Below are positions 24,247 to 37,000 of a stretch of 64,000 nucleotides of DNA, in pieces. The notes under the pieces were generated by a model. The model searched no databases, was not told where the DNA came from, and saw nothing but the letters and a program-made list of their open reading frames with translations. The DNA lies in the NCBI RefSeq assembly GCF_002865645.1, contig NW_020194554.1, positions 310,001-374,000 of the forward strand, given 5' to 3'. The number at the start of each line of letters is the position of its first letter. Position 1 is the stretch's first letter. Source of the stretch: Hyaloscypha bicolor E. Its lineage: Eukaryota; Ascomycota; Leotiomycetes; Helotiales; Hyaloscyphaceae. Both the position numbers and the translations under genes were made by a program.

Positions 24247-27200
24247 TCAATGGCCTTCTTGACCCCCCCCCTGTCCCCCCCTGCCCCCTCCTCTGTGTGG
24301 TGCAGGTAGTACGGCATCTTCTCTAGAAGTAGACCCGCTCGATTTATTCGTGTTGCTTGAAGAAGTCCGGAGGGGGTTCCAAGATCGGATTCTTGACTGA
24401 GGTTTCGGTTGATTTTGTACGGTTAGAGGTATTAGTGGCGCACGCTGTACTGGCGGTGGCACACGAGTGTACCCGGGCTGGCGCTCAGCTGCTTTTGTTT
24501 GCGTATGCCACTCCTTCCACATACCGCGAGATGTTTCCGAAAACTTTTTTCTGGAGTCTTCGGTCCGGAAAGTGACGCCGATCGAAACGCATTCGAAGCG
24601 ATTCTGGTGTTCGATACTGTGGAGGATTGCTGAACAAAGTGGGATACCCGCAAAGGAACCATCATCGTCCGGTCTCAAGGGAAGAAGTGTAGTTGCTACG
24701 AAGGATGGATCTCGAGCAGGATTCCGGGGGATGAGCTGAAGGAACCCCGCAGGCTCCCCATCTCGTCGCTTGTTGTCTTCACACCAATTACGGTCCACTG
24801 TGTCGAAGTTGTCAGCGAGAGAAGGAACTTATTGTCAATGAGATTTACTTGGAACCAAAATTATCTTCCTTGATTTGTGAACGAATATTACCACTCGACG
24901 CAGAGGAACTGGTCGATATCCAGGCTGTTGATGTGGCTGCATCCTAACAGGGCGAGGTGAGCCTCCAGTTGAAGATACAATACTAGTTTTTCTTGGTTTC
25001 TAGTCATTAGGTCAGCAGAGCCCCATACTCTACATACAATGGAGCGACAAACCTCTTGTTCATCAGAAACTTCGGACCACAGCTGCACAGTGCCAGGCCC
25101 GAGATCTTTGTAATAGCCTTCCTTCTTCTCACCTTTGGTGTGGAGGAGTCGCGAGAGCTTCCCACTGAAGGAAGTATACTCCTCATACTTTATATTCTCA
25201 AGAGGGAAGCTGAGTATAGTGTCAGCTCCGGTTGCAAAAGGACGAATGAAAATGCAGCAGACCTAGCTTCTACCTTCTGACCTGTGAGAGCAGTTTGCAC
25301 AACCCAAGCGTCTTGAAACCTGTTAATTATGACAAGGCAAGAATTTTCAGTCAATTGACATACCTTGTGACTTGTCAAAGGAGAACACTGAGCCTGGATA
25401 TTTTGGCCCTCCTTGGTTTATGTGGGAGAAGTAGAGTGCGGTTGCCGACGTCTCCTTGTCGCGAAAGGCGTACCGCGGAATGATCATGACCGAGCTTCTT
25501 ATAACTATACACGATCAGTAGTTAAGATCTTGATTGGGGCTTGACTACAAGGGAGACTGACGATGGTCCTCACTTGGGGCAGTATTGTTTTTCAGAACTG
25601 TACAGGTGCGCAGATTGAAATCTGAGTCTTCAAATATACGCAAGGAGACCGATTGCCAATCGTTTTGTCTCGAATGCCAAATGCTTTGGGAAGTCAGCGG
25701 TGACGATCTTACTCGCAGACTTCGGACCCTGTCATGCAGGCTCAAGACGTACCGGATACCCTTAAGAGCACACTCGCCAATGGAACGTTCACCGTGTTCG
25801 GCATTCATTTGACCCAGTGCCTGCGAATCCTCTCGTGCACTGTCCATAGCTGCGTTGAGGCGTCGAATGACATCGCCAATCTCGATTCTGTACTCGGCCT
25901 CGGGTTCCAGCATCTTTGTTATTAGTTCGAGAATGCTCTCGACGAACACTCGACTTTTCTGCTGGCCACGAAGACAGCCCAATTCCTTCAAAGAATTCAT
26001 GAAGGTAACAATTCCTTTCTTGACAATACATTTACCTTTTGGGGACTCCTGACAGAAGAATCTGTGATCTTTTCGTGAGCTCCAAGAGGACTTTGTGAAG
26101 CGAACATGATCGAGCCCCCCTTCGCCATGCAGGCCGTCATGGCCTAGAAGGACGAATGCCACGACCTCTAACATAATGCATCCGAGGGACCAAATATCGT
26201 ACCGCCGACTAAAACGGGAATCAAGGTTATCGATCTCTGGAGGTGCATACGCATCGGTTCCTCCCTGGTTCACAACCCTCGAAGAACTCCTGGTGGTTTC
26301 TCGAAAGGTGGATTGTCCAAAATCAGATATGATCCAAGTGCCATTATCATCAACCAATATGTTTGCTGGCTTTAGATCGAAGTGCACCCCTTGGAATTGT
26401 TGTTTCTCACTGGGACCGAAAATAGTCTCAGCCCCATTCGGTCCGCCGATTCTCCCCAATGCCTTTGTAATACCAAGCAGTTGGTTCCATGCCGGACGAG
26501 ACTCAATAGGCCCATGTATAGAGTTGCTGGTGTCGAAGGTGGGATCTCGAAGGAGATGGTCAAGATTGGTCTTCGCTAGAGGAAAGATCAGATTGAAGGT
26601 ATCGCCATGCTTGTATGCCTTGATCATTTTGACAATGTGCGGATCTTGTAGAGTCGTCGCCTGCTCAAGATTCTTGTTCTCGAGGGTGAAGGCCAACTCG
26701 CTGGCGCTGTCAAGCTCCTTTCGCGCGAACCTCGTGTACTCCTTCGCATGCTACGCAGGATCAGCATGGTTCAACACGAGATATTTGCCTTAGAGAATTG
26801 ATCACTCACTGGAAACTGCCTGTACTCTTCATAGATCTGAAAGGAATAGACTTTACCATAAGCACCTTCTTGTCGAATTTCGCCGTCCAGCCCTCGTACT
26901 CCGATCTTTTGTTCTTTCAAGAAAGGCAAAATGGTATCTGGCCCATAGACCGAATACTCCCCGGAATCCATCCTTGGTATAGCAAACTTTGGGAGGTATT
27001 CGGCAAAGTCAGTTGCAAATTCCTTGAACTGTGAATCCCCAACACGGTGGGCATACTCCTTGCAATATTCTTGCCGCAGATGATCCAGAGAAAATAGCGT
27101 AGGAGTCCTTTCGAGTGCATGATCAGAGCACCGCCGCATGACGAAGCCAAGGATAAGTAATGGATGCTCAATAAAAATAAGAAGGGCGAAGAGTACCAAC

Positions 27201-27484
27201 GCTGTCCTTCCTGGATCTGGTTGAGTGTTCGAGTAGTTTTCATGCCCCACGATGCTGCCGATAAACTCAATTCGCCCCCGCCGGAATAGCCCATGATCTT
27301 TGATACAGGTTGGACAATTGCATTCAAGTAACCATGTAACTTTCGATCTTGTGAGATAAGATCGAAGCCTGTCAGCAGGTATGAAGCGTTGGCGGGGCCG
27401 AGTCTCGTCCCCCACGAAGAGTCGCTTAATGTGATGGCGAGCGCTGGAGCATCGCGCTTCGACGGCGTCGAGCGACGATGACAT
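24247..27484 (-). CDS. protein-kinase-like protein with fungal N-terminal domain; last exon out of frame
   Basis: The minus-strand start is ATG 27484. Exons I can join in frame are 27484-26810, 26750-25574, 25504-25364, 25311-25263 and from 25209 to about 24893 (introns 59, 69, 52 and 53 nt). The first exon encodes about 225 residues with a CNCPTC motif and a hydrophobic segment, ending in a P-loop-like GAYGKVY. The second carries FARKEL (candidate VAIK Lys), HFDLKPANIL (HFD instead of HRD), SDFGQSTF, AYAPPE and YDIWSLGCIMLEV. The next exons read PRYAFRDKET, DAWVVQTALTGQKVE and YLQLEAHLALLG, ending CVEW. The last open segment (24798-24247: GEPAGFLQLIPRNP, IGVTFRTEDSRKKF) belongs to the same family pattern, but no GT-AG splice connects it in frame, so a small indel is likely. 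Function and substrates are unknown. Confidence 0.75.
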
Positions 27485-27897
27485 TGCGACACAAGAGTGG
27501 CATCGCAGCACCGCCGGATTGTTGTTCTTGAGGGCAGGTGCAATGCTTTGGACAGAATGATGCCCAAGAAGATGGTTCCATGGCCGAAGAGGTGGAAGTC
27601 AAGGCAGAAGCCGTGGGGCAGAGCTTGTGAGGGGCATGACTTAAGGATCACTGCCGAGCAAACCCACACGTGTCTGAAGGCTGGGGAGGGAAGAGGCCGC
27701 ATGCAAAAGGAAGAAGTTGCCACTAGGTGTGGGGGTTTTGTAGAGGTTGTGGCGCTTAAAGAAGTCCAGATATTGGCCATGTCTCAGGGACGGAGCCGTT
27801 GCTTTCTGAAGCTAAACCATTCGGAAACCCTTGCCCGCTTGTCCTCCCCAACACCCCGATTTTCTCACCGAACGCCCTGGAGCCACTGCCGTCACGG
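27485..27897. other. spacer between kinase-like and CorA-like genes
   Basis: About 410 bp separates the end of the CorA-like gene from the start of the kinase-like gene on the same strand. Open frames here on either strand overlap the kinase gene antisense or out of frame and were taken as shadows. Confidence 0.4.
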
Positions 27898-29724
27898 CTA
27901 GTTCGCTTCACAGTCGCCAAGATTTTTGGGCCTCCTCGCCCGGATCTCCAACCATAGCCACGAACCCAAGGTTACAATGAGAAGAAACAGGGTCATAATA
28001 CCAAAGATCCACATCCCACTCCCAAATTTCAAGGAGACTCGGTCGTGCGTGTCTAACTCGATGTATCCCATGCTAAGAAACTGCTTTGAAGACAAGCTTT
28101 GTCAGCCACGAGGACGAAGATCAGGCAGTGGGAGAATTCTATTGGCTTACCGAAACAAATGAAGCCGGAAGGAAGATCATGGTAAACACCGTGACGGTTG
28201 TAATTGTGCGTGCATCCTTCTGTGATTTTTCGGCCCTCTTGTGTGCGAGCTGCGAAAGCTCTGTGGACATTGCGCTACTCGTCTTCAAGGCTTCTAAGCC
28301 TCGGAAGTCGATGATATTTCGCATCTATATCTGTGGTAAGTTTCAAGGATTAAATGCCGTGTGAGCGTAAGTGACATCTTACCAATCCCGATGCGGCATT
28401 GATTCTTTGAAATAGGGTGTTCACTCGCCGATTTTGCATTTCAGTCTCGTCCGTGCAGAATGCCAACCTATTCTCACCAGTTTCGAACTGGTCTTGAACC
28501 CCGCTGTTGCCCTTCATCAAGTTGGATAGTATTTTGAAGACATTGAGGTTTGAAACCAGTATATGGTTCACTTTGTGGAGTTTATCATGGATGACCTCAA
28601 TGTTTTGTGTGTCCTCAAACTCGATTTTCAATTTTGGTTTCATCTGCGGTGTATCGCTCTCCGCCACGGCGGATAGATGTGCCTTCGTCTTCTACAAAAG
28701 CCCAAAGAAAATTAGCGGTGTCCTTTCTGAATTAAATTGCATACTACACGAAGAAGCCACGAAATAGCGACCGTAGAGTTAATATTCATGTTCTTGTAGA
28801 GTATAGTAAATGCAAGCGTTTACCAGTTGGGCCAATTTCAATTCAATATGGCTGATGTATCGCCTCCATGGAGTGGTTGAGCAAGAAGCAGCAAGGGTGT
28901 GAATATCTCTCCATGTTGGGAGACGAGTTGAATTGATTTGTGCATCTTTTAATCGTTGTTGAAAAGTTTTGGAAGGATTGAATATGACGAATGTGTTTGT
29001 GTTATCCCATACGTTTCGTTGATGATATACTCCCATTTGCCTGATTGACCATGGATCATCTAATTCTTCTCGGCCATGAGCTTCGACATGTCGTGCAACG
29101 TAACAACACTCTATCAATGTTTGGATGAGCCCCGGTAATTTAATGGTATGGGGAGGGGGTAGCCAAGACTGACCGGAGATGTTGGCTCGCACATAAGAGT
29201 GACAGGCGCTGATTGAGTCGCTCTCAGAGGATGTCTGCGCTCCAAAGGCATTGACCACGTCTATCAGAGCTGGGAATATCTTGAAATGTGATAACAGCAA
29301 TCGTAGGCCAGCTTCAGATATCAAGAGATTGTCCCACGAGAATCTCTGGGGTACGAATCTTGCAAGTAATGTCAGAAATTGCTCAAACTCTGTAACTGGC
29401 TTCTCATACATTATACGTGTACCCACAAATATACTGGACCGCAAATATGTGTCAAATTCTAAAAAGTTTCGGAACACTATGTCTAGATTTCGTCATATTG
29501 TTAGCAACAATTCAGATGGACGCACAGCCTAGACAACACGACGCACCTCTCTCGCCGACCTCTATCACTTTGACCCATAGCTGATCATCTTGAACAAAAA
29601 GTCTCTTGGAATTTTCCACTAGCAGGCGCGTATAATGGGCCACATCGAAGGCATAAGCGTCGGAAATATTTGACCCTGATGACCAAGGCGAAAGTTCTGG
29701 CACGTTGGCGTCAACTTTCTCCAT
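27898..29724 (-). CDS. CorA-like membrane protein
   Basis: Five exons (29724-29547, 29482-28824, 28691-28383, 28324-28151 and 28080-27898) give about 500 residues; the last acceptor may lie 3 nt earlier. The large cytosolic part holds EFEQFLTLLARFVPQRFSWD, FPALIDVVNAFGA, DPWSIRQMGVYHQ and SCSTTPWRRYISHIE, and a helical region follows. The C-terminus has the CorA-like end: ITTVTVFTMIFLPASFVS (first membrane helix), FLSMGYIEL, then a second helix around WIFGIMTLFLLIVTLG. This matches fungal CorA-like proteins that keep the two-helix anchor but lack the classical GMN loop sequence (here SMG), so Mg2+ transport is not assured. It lies directly upstream of the kinase-like gene on the same strand. 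Confidence 0.85.
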
Positions 29725-30133
29725 TGCTCTGATTTGAGAGTTAAAGGAGCTTTGCTTATCCAGAAAACGAGAAAAGGGCAATTGATGTATGTCGAGAAGG
29801 ACGTTAAAGGATATAGATCGGCGGCTCGAAAGTGGAAATACCTTAGCACAGCATCTCAAAGGCGGAGGTGCAAATTAGTTTCGCATAGCCTCGGGGCACG
29901 GGAAGCCAGTGGGGAGCCCTGAAATGCACCTACCGATCACGGGCTACCCAAACAGCCAGCCGCACCTGAAATTTTTGCTTAACCAAGCCTCATAGCAGGG
30001 AAAATATTACTTGATTTTGAAATGCTGAGATCGCAATTGGTTACAATTATAAAAAAATTCCAACCGACCTCCACCTCGGTCTCGTTGCATCTCCGTACCC
30101 CGTCCAGCCTCCTTTGTCCTTTTCCTTTCTTCC
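29725..30133. other. intergenic, no gene seen
   Basis: The spacer lies between two minus-strand genes. An in-frame TTG-initiated extension of the CorA-like gene reaches 29859 but lacks an ATG, so it was left out. Confidence 0.4.
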
Positions 30134-30706
30134 TTAAGTCAACGCAAAAGGGTCCTTGAATCGATCCGGATCGCTCTTAATCTGAAGGGCTACGATTTCA
30201 TCCTCTTCAGCTTAGACATGCTGAAGACTCTGTGTCGAAGCTATTGCTTACCTGTGTCAACTCTCTGAGAACAACGAGAGTTATTCTGTTGTCACGACCA
30301 ACCTATTGATACCCATTCTCTAGTCAGTTAAATAATTCGTACAGGGTGCTTAAAAAACTGTGCTCACCTCTATTGATCTTTCGGTGCCAAATTCCTCCGC
30401 GTTGGTGTCGAGAAACTCCTCCAACACAGCGACCTTGATGTACCTGGTAATTTTAAGTGCCTGTCCAATGAAATAAGGTTGCGTGCAGCTTACCTTTCTT
30501 CCAAAACCTGATTGACGTACACAGGGGAAGCATTGACGGCCATAGCCCTTCTTTTCTCTGCCTTGTGTGAAGCCTGGGCAAGCAATCTTTCGAGCGAAAT
30601 GGGTCACACGGGAAGTGGAACTTGGCGGTGCCGTGTGGCTTTTATGTTTCATGATTTCGGCCAGATTTGGAGCCGCATTTGGCTGGAAGAATGGCTGTAC
30701 TGGCAT
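30134..30706 (-). CDS. small protein of unknown function
   Basis: Three exons (30706-30368, 30302-30252 and 30202-30134) join in frame through introns of 65 and 49 nt (GTGAGC...CAATAG and GTAAGC...GAAGAG) to give about 152 residues. The conserved-looking part is KVAVLEEFLDTNAEEFG, then ERSIEVGRDNRITLVVLREL spread over a splice site, then DEIVALQIKSDPDRFKDPF. The N-terminal half includes QCFPCVRQ and is less certain; it could contain a further intron near 30493. No known domain was recognised. The clean phasing of two introns is the main argument that the gene is real. Confidence 0.5.
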
Positions 30707-31004
30707 GAGATCACTCGTGGCGAAGAGCACTCATTGGTGAGCTGCACTGCACGGCCAAGAGACTTGTCACGAAAAAGCAAATCGGGCGCAGCACCCAGCC
30801 CAGGCTGGCGTCTCACACAGCCCACCAATCCTGAGGGACAGTGCCTTCCTGATGCCTGACCTGCCAAAGCGATTGTCGTGCAGGCAACGCTAAACGCTGA
30901 CTCTTTTCACCTCGACATTTCGCCCTCCTGTTTGGAGGAAGTCTCCACGAGCGAGAGAACTTCGTGCGCCAATTCCAACCTCTGTGGAATATTGAAAGGA
31001 AATC

Positions 31005-33762
31005 ATGTCGCGCCTCTCTCCCTACCAACCTAGACATGCAGCACTCAATCCTGGGCCTGGACAGGAGCACTCGGTGTTAACACGCCGTGCCCGACTCCCG
31101 GGTGGAACGTCCTCTGCCCGGTCCAGATCTGTTCCCACAAATGGAAGAGATGGAGGAAGAGACACTGGCGACGAGATAATCGACGAGCGTTCAGTCGGAG
31201 TTTTGCCCTATGAGAATGCTGTCCATGAGTCTGTTGCCGAGAATCAACTTGGCGGCATAGAAGAGCATACCAAGGATGGAGCTTTGGGACATGACAATCC
31301 GCGACATGAACACGACGGAAAATTCAAGGTGGAAACTCTCCCTGGTGTTCCAGCCATGCTACAGAATCACCAGGACAGTGATTACACTCTCTCTGAAGAG
31401 AGATCGAGGCGCCGCATGGATTCCGACCGAGTAAGCGAGACCGACACAATAGTACCGAGAAGAAATCTCTCCGTGCTGGATGTCGCGGCTCTCATTTTCA
31501 ATAAAATGGTAACAATACCTAGCATAACCCCTTGCGCTTCGTGAATATTAGTAATATTTGACTTTAGGTGGGTACCGGGATCTTCACCACACCTGGTTCG
31601 GTTCTATTTTACACCAAGTCCAAACCAATCAGTCTGATTCTTTGGGCCACGGGTGGTGTCTTTACCTCAATCTTGTCAGTTCACAAAATTGCCGGTATTT
31701 CTCTTGGATCGGTACTAACTTGGAGCCCAGCATCATCGCCTATCTCGAGTTCGGCAGTGCACTCCCCTTCAATGGCGGTGAGCTTATCTATGTGAGTTCT
31801 TTCTTAGGATTATTCGAACAGCTAACTAAACCTTCTGTTAAACATTTTATTCCCAACATTACTGATTCCCAAGTAGCTAGACGAAGTGTATCCATACCCT
31901 GAATTATTGGCAACAATAATGTTTTCAGGCTTCTTTCTAGTGCTCGGCAACTCCTATGGAAACTCGATCACGTTTGCCAAGCAAGTTATACTTGCAAGTG
32001 ATTCAAACTACAAAAGCACAACCGAATTAGACAATCGTCTTATCCGCTTTGTTGCAATTGTTATTTTATCAGCTGTCTGCCTTCTTCATTACTTTTCCAA
32101 CAAATTTGGATTGTTCTTAAACAAGCTTTTTGCTCTATTCAAGATTGTTCTCCTCTTTACAGTATTTGTTGCAGGAGTCAAATCAGCGAGCAAGGAGGGT
32201 TCTGGACTCAATGATTTCACTCAAAGCCATGGAGCCAGTGGATCTGCCAACGGCCTCGCTGCAATGGTTTTAATTTTCTACGCATATCAGGGATGGGAAA
32301 ATGCCAACTACGTAAGTTGAGTATATTACGGTTTCTCTCGACCTATCATCCTCGAGATACAAACCCAGATTCTGTTTTCTAAATTGTCACTGACTACAAG
32401 TAGGTCGCTGGGGAGATTCGAGCCCCGACCCGAACGCTTAAGATCGGTGCTTTCTTGGCTGTTGGATTGGTCACTATTCTGTATATTCTGGTGACATTAG
32501 CCTATGTGAGTCCAAGGTGCCTCAAATTTCACTAGATCGTCTAATATTACTAGTATCTCGCTTGTGACTACGAAACCATTACAAACACGCAGAGTGATCT
32601 TGGAGTAGCTATATTGTTCGCTCCCAGGGTATGTCTCTTCCAAATTTCACCAATTCTCTAAGCTGAAAAACAATTCTTAGGCCTTCGGATCATCTCTTGG
32701 ATTGAAAGTTTGCATCGCTCTGTCAGCGTTGGGAAACCTTATCGCAGTTACATTCACGAGCTCGAAGGGTATGCACACTTGAGATATCGTAAATCAGCTA
32801 GGCTAAATTGGACTCTAGTAAAGCAAGCGATTGCGGTTCAGAGGATTCTTCCATTCTGGAAATTCTTTTCAAAGGATATCGACACGCCGAAAGGTGCCCT
32901 TGCGCTGCACTGGGTTTCTTCTGTGATTCTCATCCTCGCTTGTCCGACAACTGCAGACGGATATGGTTTTGCTGTTGGCTTATTCACGTATGGTCATATT
33001 ATTATTGGGAGTGAGTAAAATTTTGGCAACTATCTTCGCGTTACAGGACTGGAGTGATGACATCGCGTAGCAATTGTGACCTTAGGCCTGTATAGGCTCC
33101 CCAGACGCATGCGACAACAGTGGCCTGGTTGGCAGCCAGAGATCATCACTAATAAATGGGTTTTCCGGCTTCTACCTATCATTTTCGGTGGGGGAAACCT
33201 TATTGTTATCATCTGGGGTGCGAAGCCGCGAACACCAGGCACAACCCCCCGATACTGGTGGCCTATCATCTTCTTTTTTATCATGGCAGCAAGTTTCATC
33301 TACTGGGGTATCATGATGATCACCCAGGTTGAGACAACCATAGAAAATAAGAAAGGAGAAAAGAGAACAATCGGGAATCTTATTGGTTTCGAGGTTCGGA
33401 TTTATAATGAAACAGATGACGGAGTGCCACAAGCTATGCAAGAAGCTATGGTACAGTCACGACTGGATGGGTCAAGGCGCCGAGTTGGATATAAGGCCAG
33501 TCTATTTCATACAAATTTAGGGAATCTTGAAAATTCGCTGACAAAAACAGTTCACCGGCGTATTCGAGAAGATCAGGATCTGGAGTCGAAACACAAAAGA
33601 TGTTCTTGGAAATCTTCTGTTTTAGGGTCTCAAAATCACACCAGGGTATCCCGGCTCGTAAAAAAAAAGTATAGCAGGCTGATCCAGCGCTATAATAGAC
33701 CACTACTGACTTCGTGCAGATTTAGGCGTAGAGTTCTCTCCTACAAATGGAAAATAAACTAA
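31005..33762 (+). CDS. LAT-type amino acid permease (APC superfamily, Mup1/Mup3-like)
   Basis: Nine exons (31005-31508, 31568-31674, 31731-31791, 31877-32311, 32404-32505, 32554-32628, 32681-32768, 32819-33010 and 33071-33762) join in phase to 751 residues. The transporter core starts at about residue 155 with LDVAALIFNKMVGTGIFTTP. It continues with YLEFGSALPFNGGELIYLDE, FFLVLGNSYGNSI, FYAYQGWENANYVAGEIR and TRTLKIG, and has about 12 membrane helices. These motifs are typical of fungal LAT-family permeases that take up methionine or other neutral amino acids at the plasma membrane; substrate is inferred only. The first 150 residues are hydrophilic and probably disordered. After the usual end (VQSRLDGSRRRV) about 95 basic residues follow, longer than I expect for the family. 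Confidence 0.88.
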
Positions 33763-34032
33763 GTATTGAAGTTGCCCCGAATTCTAAGAACTGAGCTTTA
33801 GCGTTTTATATGTTTAGTGAATGAAAAGGGGACTTCGTAGACTCCTGAGTATATAAAGACGATTATAATATTACTAGCGCATAGGAAACACTAGAGAGAG
33901 GCCGCTTTTTGCATCGCAACTTCTCGTAGAACATATTAGATCGGCTAAAAAACAACCTCTACGATGCGAGCATAAGCTTAGACTTGCATTACATGTAAAA
34001 GGACGTTATAATATAATAATCATTATTCCCAA

Positions 34033-37000
34033 TCATTCTTTGAAACCCTGAGACGAAGGCCGACTTAAAGCCAACCAAAAGTTGCCGAGATTCTTTAAGC
34101 CAGCTCGTTTTCCCTTTTTCGTCTCGCTATCGGCAGATCTGGATCTTCGGCGGCCAGGAGCCGGGATAGTGAGTGTCATAGGTTCATCCGTAACAGACTC
34201 GGGAGGTCCCGAGACTAGCTGTCCATTTTCCCATTCCCGAATCACAGCGCCTTTTCGGATCATGGTATCTACAAGCTGCTTGTGAAACGCCGCCAAACTC
34301 AAATTCCGCTCTTTCGATATAGCGAACCCCTCTTTATCTCCCTGCTGAGGCGAAAATAGAATATCCAAAACCTTTAGAGCGGAATACTCTAACACCACTT
34401 GCTTGCCCTGCTTCTGCCTTTTAGTCCAGGGGACGGCCACATTCATGAGAGCGTCGCTCTTTGCAAAAGATAGCAGCAGCTGAGAGTAAATCCGTATAAA
34501 GCTTGTTCCATGAAATCGCCTTTGGAAATCCTCTGTGTTCTGCGCATTCTTTACTGCAAAGTCGAGCATAAGGTGCCATGCAGTGGTTGCACTGATCCCA
34601 AACTTGGCATTAGGATCGGCGTCTTGATCTAGAAGTTGACAACATATAGATGCACAGCGAGTTATCATGGCTTCCTGAACAGCCAAAGGCCAAGGTTTCT
34701 GTTGGAGAGTGTATTTCACAGCATTGAATAATAACGCAGTTGCTTGGCTGTTCGCTAGCCCTGGACCAATATCGGTGCTTGGGGGTTGGTCCTTAATATA
34801 GCTGTCTAAGCAGTGGTATACCGTCAAGGTGTGGAAGCAAAGAGGCCTCGCTGCAGAGCCAATGGCTCCTGATAGAATTTGCGTCCCACTATTGGCTAGG
34901 AGACCGAAGCCATGAGTCCAGTGGCAGTGGGTTTCGATAGCCTGAGATCCGAAAGTGCACTTGAACGCGCTTGTCCAGTGGTACGAGACCACTTGATCCA
35001 AGTCAGAGAGCATCGAACTGGGTACGGGTCTATGTGTTCCTTGAGCAAGCGAGGCATATTCCATACCGTGGTCCATATAATGCCATACGGAGCTCTCCTC
35101 GAGGGCTATTGTGGATTGTATAGGCTGCGTCTTGCAAAGGAGAAGGCATGAACGAAACAGGCTGATCGATGGATGAAAAGGAGTATCGGCAGTCAGGCTC
35201 AACATGCCCTCCCACACTTCGTGGATCCTGAGAAATTCGACGACGGTTCTGTGAATAAAGTCGACACACTGGTACTTGACTACGGTTGATGAGAAATTAC
35301 GCTGCAGCCGGAATTCAACGCAACGGACCTCCAGAAGCCCACAGCACCGGCTTCTGACCCTGCCCTCAATCTCATGACATCTAAGGTTTTTCTCCTGGAT
35401 CGATAAGGACTTGATGGGGGTTGCTAGGGCAGCCTCGTCGTCTTTTTCGGAAAAGTATAACTGCAGCGGTGTCATTCGAAATTGACCCTGTTGAACTTCC
35501 GACGCAAGCAGGCTAATCTGCAATAGCTGCGAGGCTTGCTTTCTGTATGAATCAGGCATAATTCGTAGCATATGGGCGTACAGGTCCTTCAGATCGGACG
35601 GCAAGATGTCTAGGCGCTGATGGAGCTCTTCAACATAATCAAAATTCTGAAGGCCGATAAGAAGAGAGCGAACGACAAGAACAACCCATAGAAAGACCCC
35701 GCATGACTTTTCAACGACTTGCGTGATAATGGGGTCCCATTGGTCTCCATATCTGTCCTGAATCTTCTCCCTGAGGTGATCTTCGGCATACTGTCTGATG
35801 TCCTCCTTCGTTAGGTCTTGAAGGCGGATGTTTGGGAATCGCGAAAACGAATCAATGCATATGGGAATCGGCCTACTAGATACTAGGAACTTCACGTTCT
35901 CGTTCTCCGAATATGCCGCGATCAAGTTGACAATTTCAAAGTGGTTGCCCTCGTATTCATCCAACCCGTCGATGAAGAACACCAATCGGAGCTGTGACGT
36001 TGCACGATCCAGCAGCCTCCGGAACCATCGGAGGAGCTCCGAGTGTGATGGTGAGCTGAGAGTCTCGCCCAGGTCGCGGTTGGCTCCTGCCATCCACAGT
36101 TCCGGCATTACAACTGAGATGAGGTAGGGCCGCGCCGAAAGAATATCATAAAGCAGCGACCGCAACAAGCCCTCCTGTGTCTTCTGTAACGGCGAGCCCA
36201 GGTGCCAAAGAAAGAATGATGCCACGACCAGGTCGCGTTCTGCGGCTGAAGCCCAGCTGGTGAGCGCTTCCTTTGACTTTGGATGTTGCAAGATGTACTT
36301 CATCAAGGTCGATTTGCCGGATCCGGCTTTCCCATTGATCCAGTAGCAGCCAGAGCCGGTCGCCAGCCACTCGACTAGGTTCATCTGCAAGACTGGGTAA
36401 TCTTCATTCGAAGTTTCGCGCCCATTGAAGATCCACGCATACGTTTTGCCGTGAGCAGCCTGAACACTGTCGTAGCGATCGCCCAACAAGCGGAAGTATA
36501 GGCAGGTTAAGACTTCTTCCTGAATGGGCTTGAAGTCTTTAATCATGGCACTGGTCTTGTTTTCTTCCGATCGCAATGTCATGAACTTCTGGTTGCCCTT
36601 GTCTATGACGGGAAAGCTGGTTCCTTTTTGGCTTAGGAAGCTGGTCTTTCCGTTTTGGAGGGTCAAAATGGCCGCGAGGGTCTTGTCCTGTTGCATGGTC
36701 TGCCGAACGCCAGTTTCATTGAGATGGCGGTGTAAAGAAGCGTTTTGACTTTGGATCAAGTTGAGCTTATCCTCAGATACAGTGAGGACCTTCACGATTT
36801 TATTCTCAAGTGCGTCGAGTCTTTGGCTTTGATTTTCCTCGGAGGCCTCTGCTTTCATATTGAGGTAGAGCAACATGTGTAGAACCAGTTGACTCTGATA
36901 TTTCTCCAGGCGCTCCGTGAGTCGCACAATGTCATCGTGGTTCCAGGCTGCCTTCATGTAGGCGTATGACTTCCCAAAGACGCTCCCGATGACGTTCCCA

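Noticed and set aside
26917..27901. Long frames overlapping the kinase-like N-terminal exon on both strands
   Set aside because: They are out of frame or antisense to the well-supported exon and have no domain.
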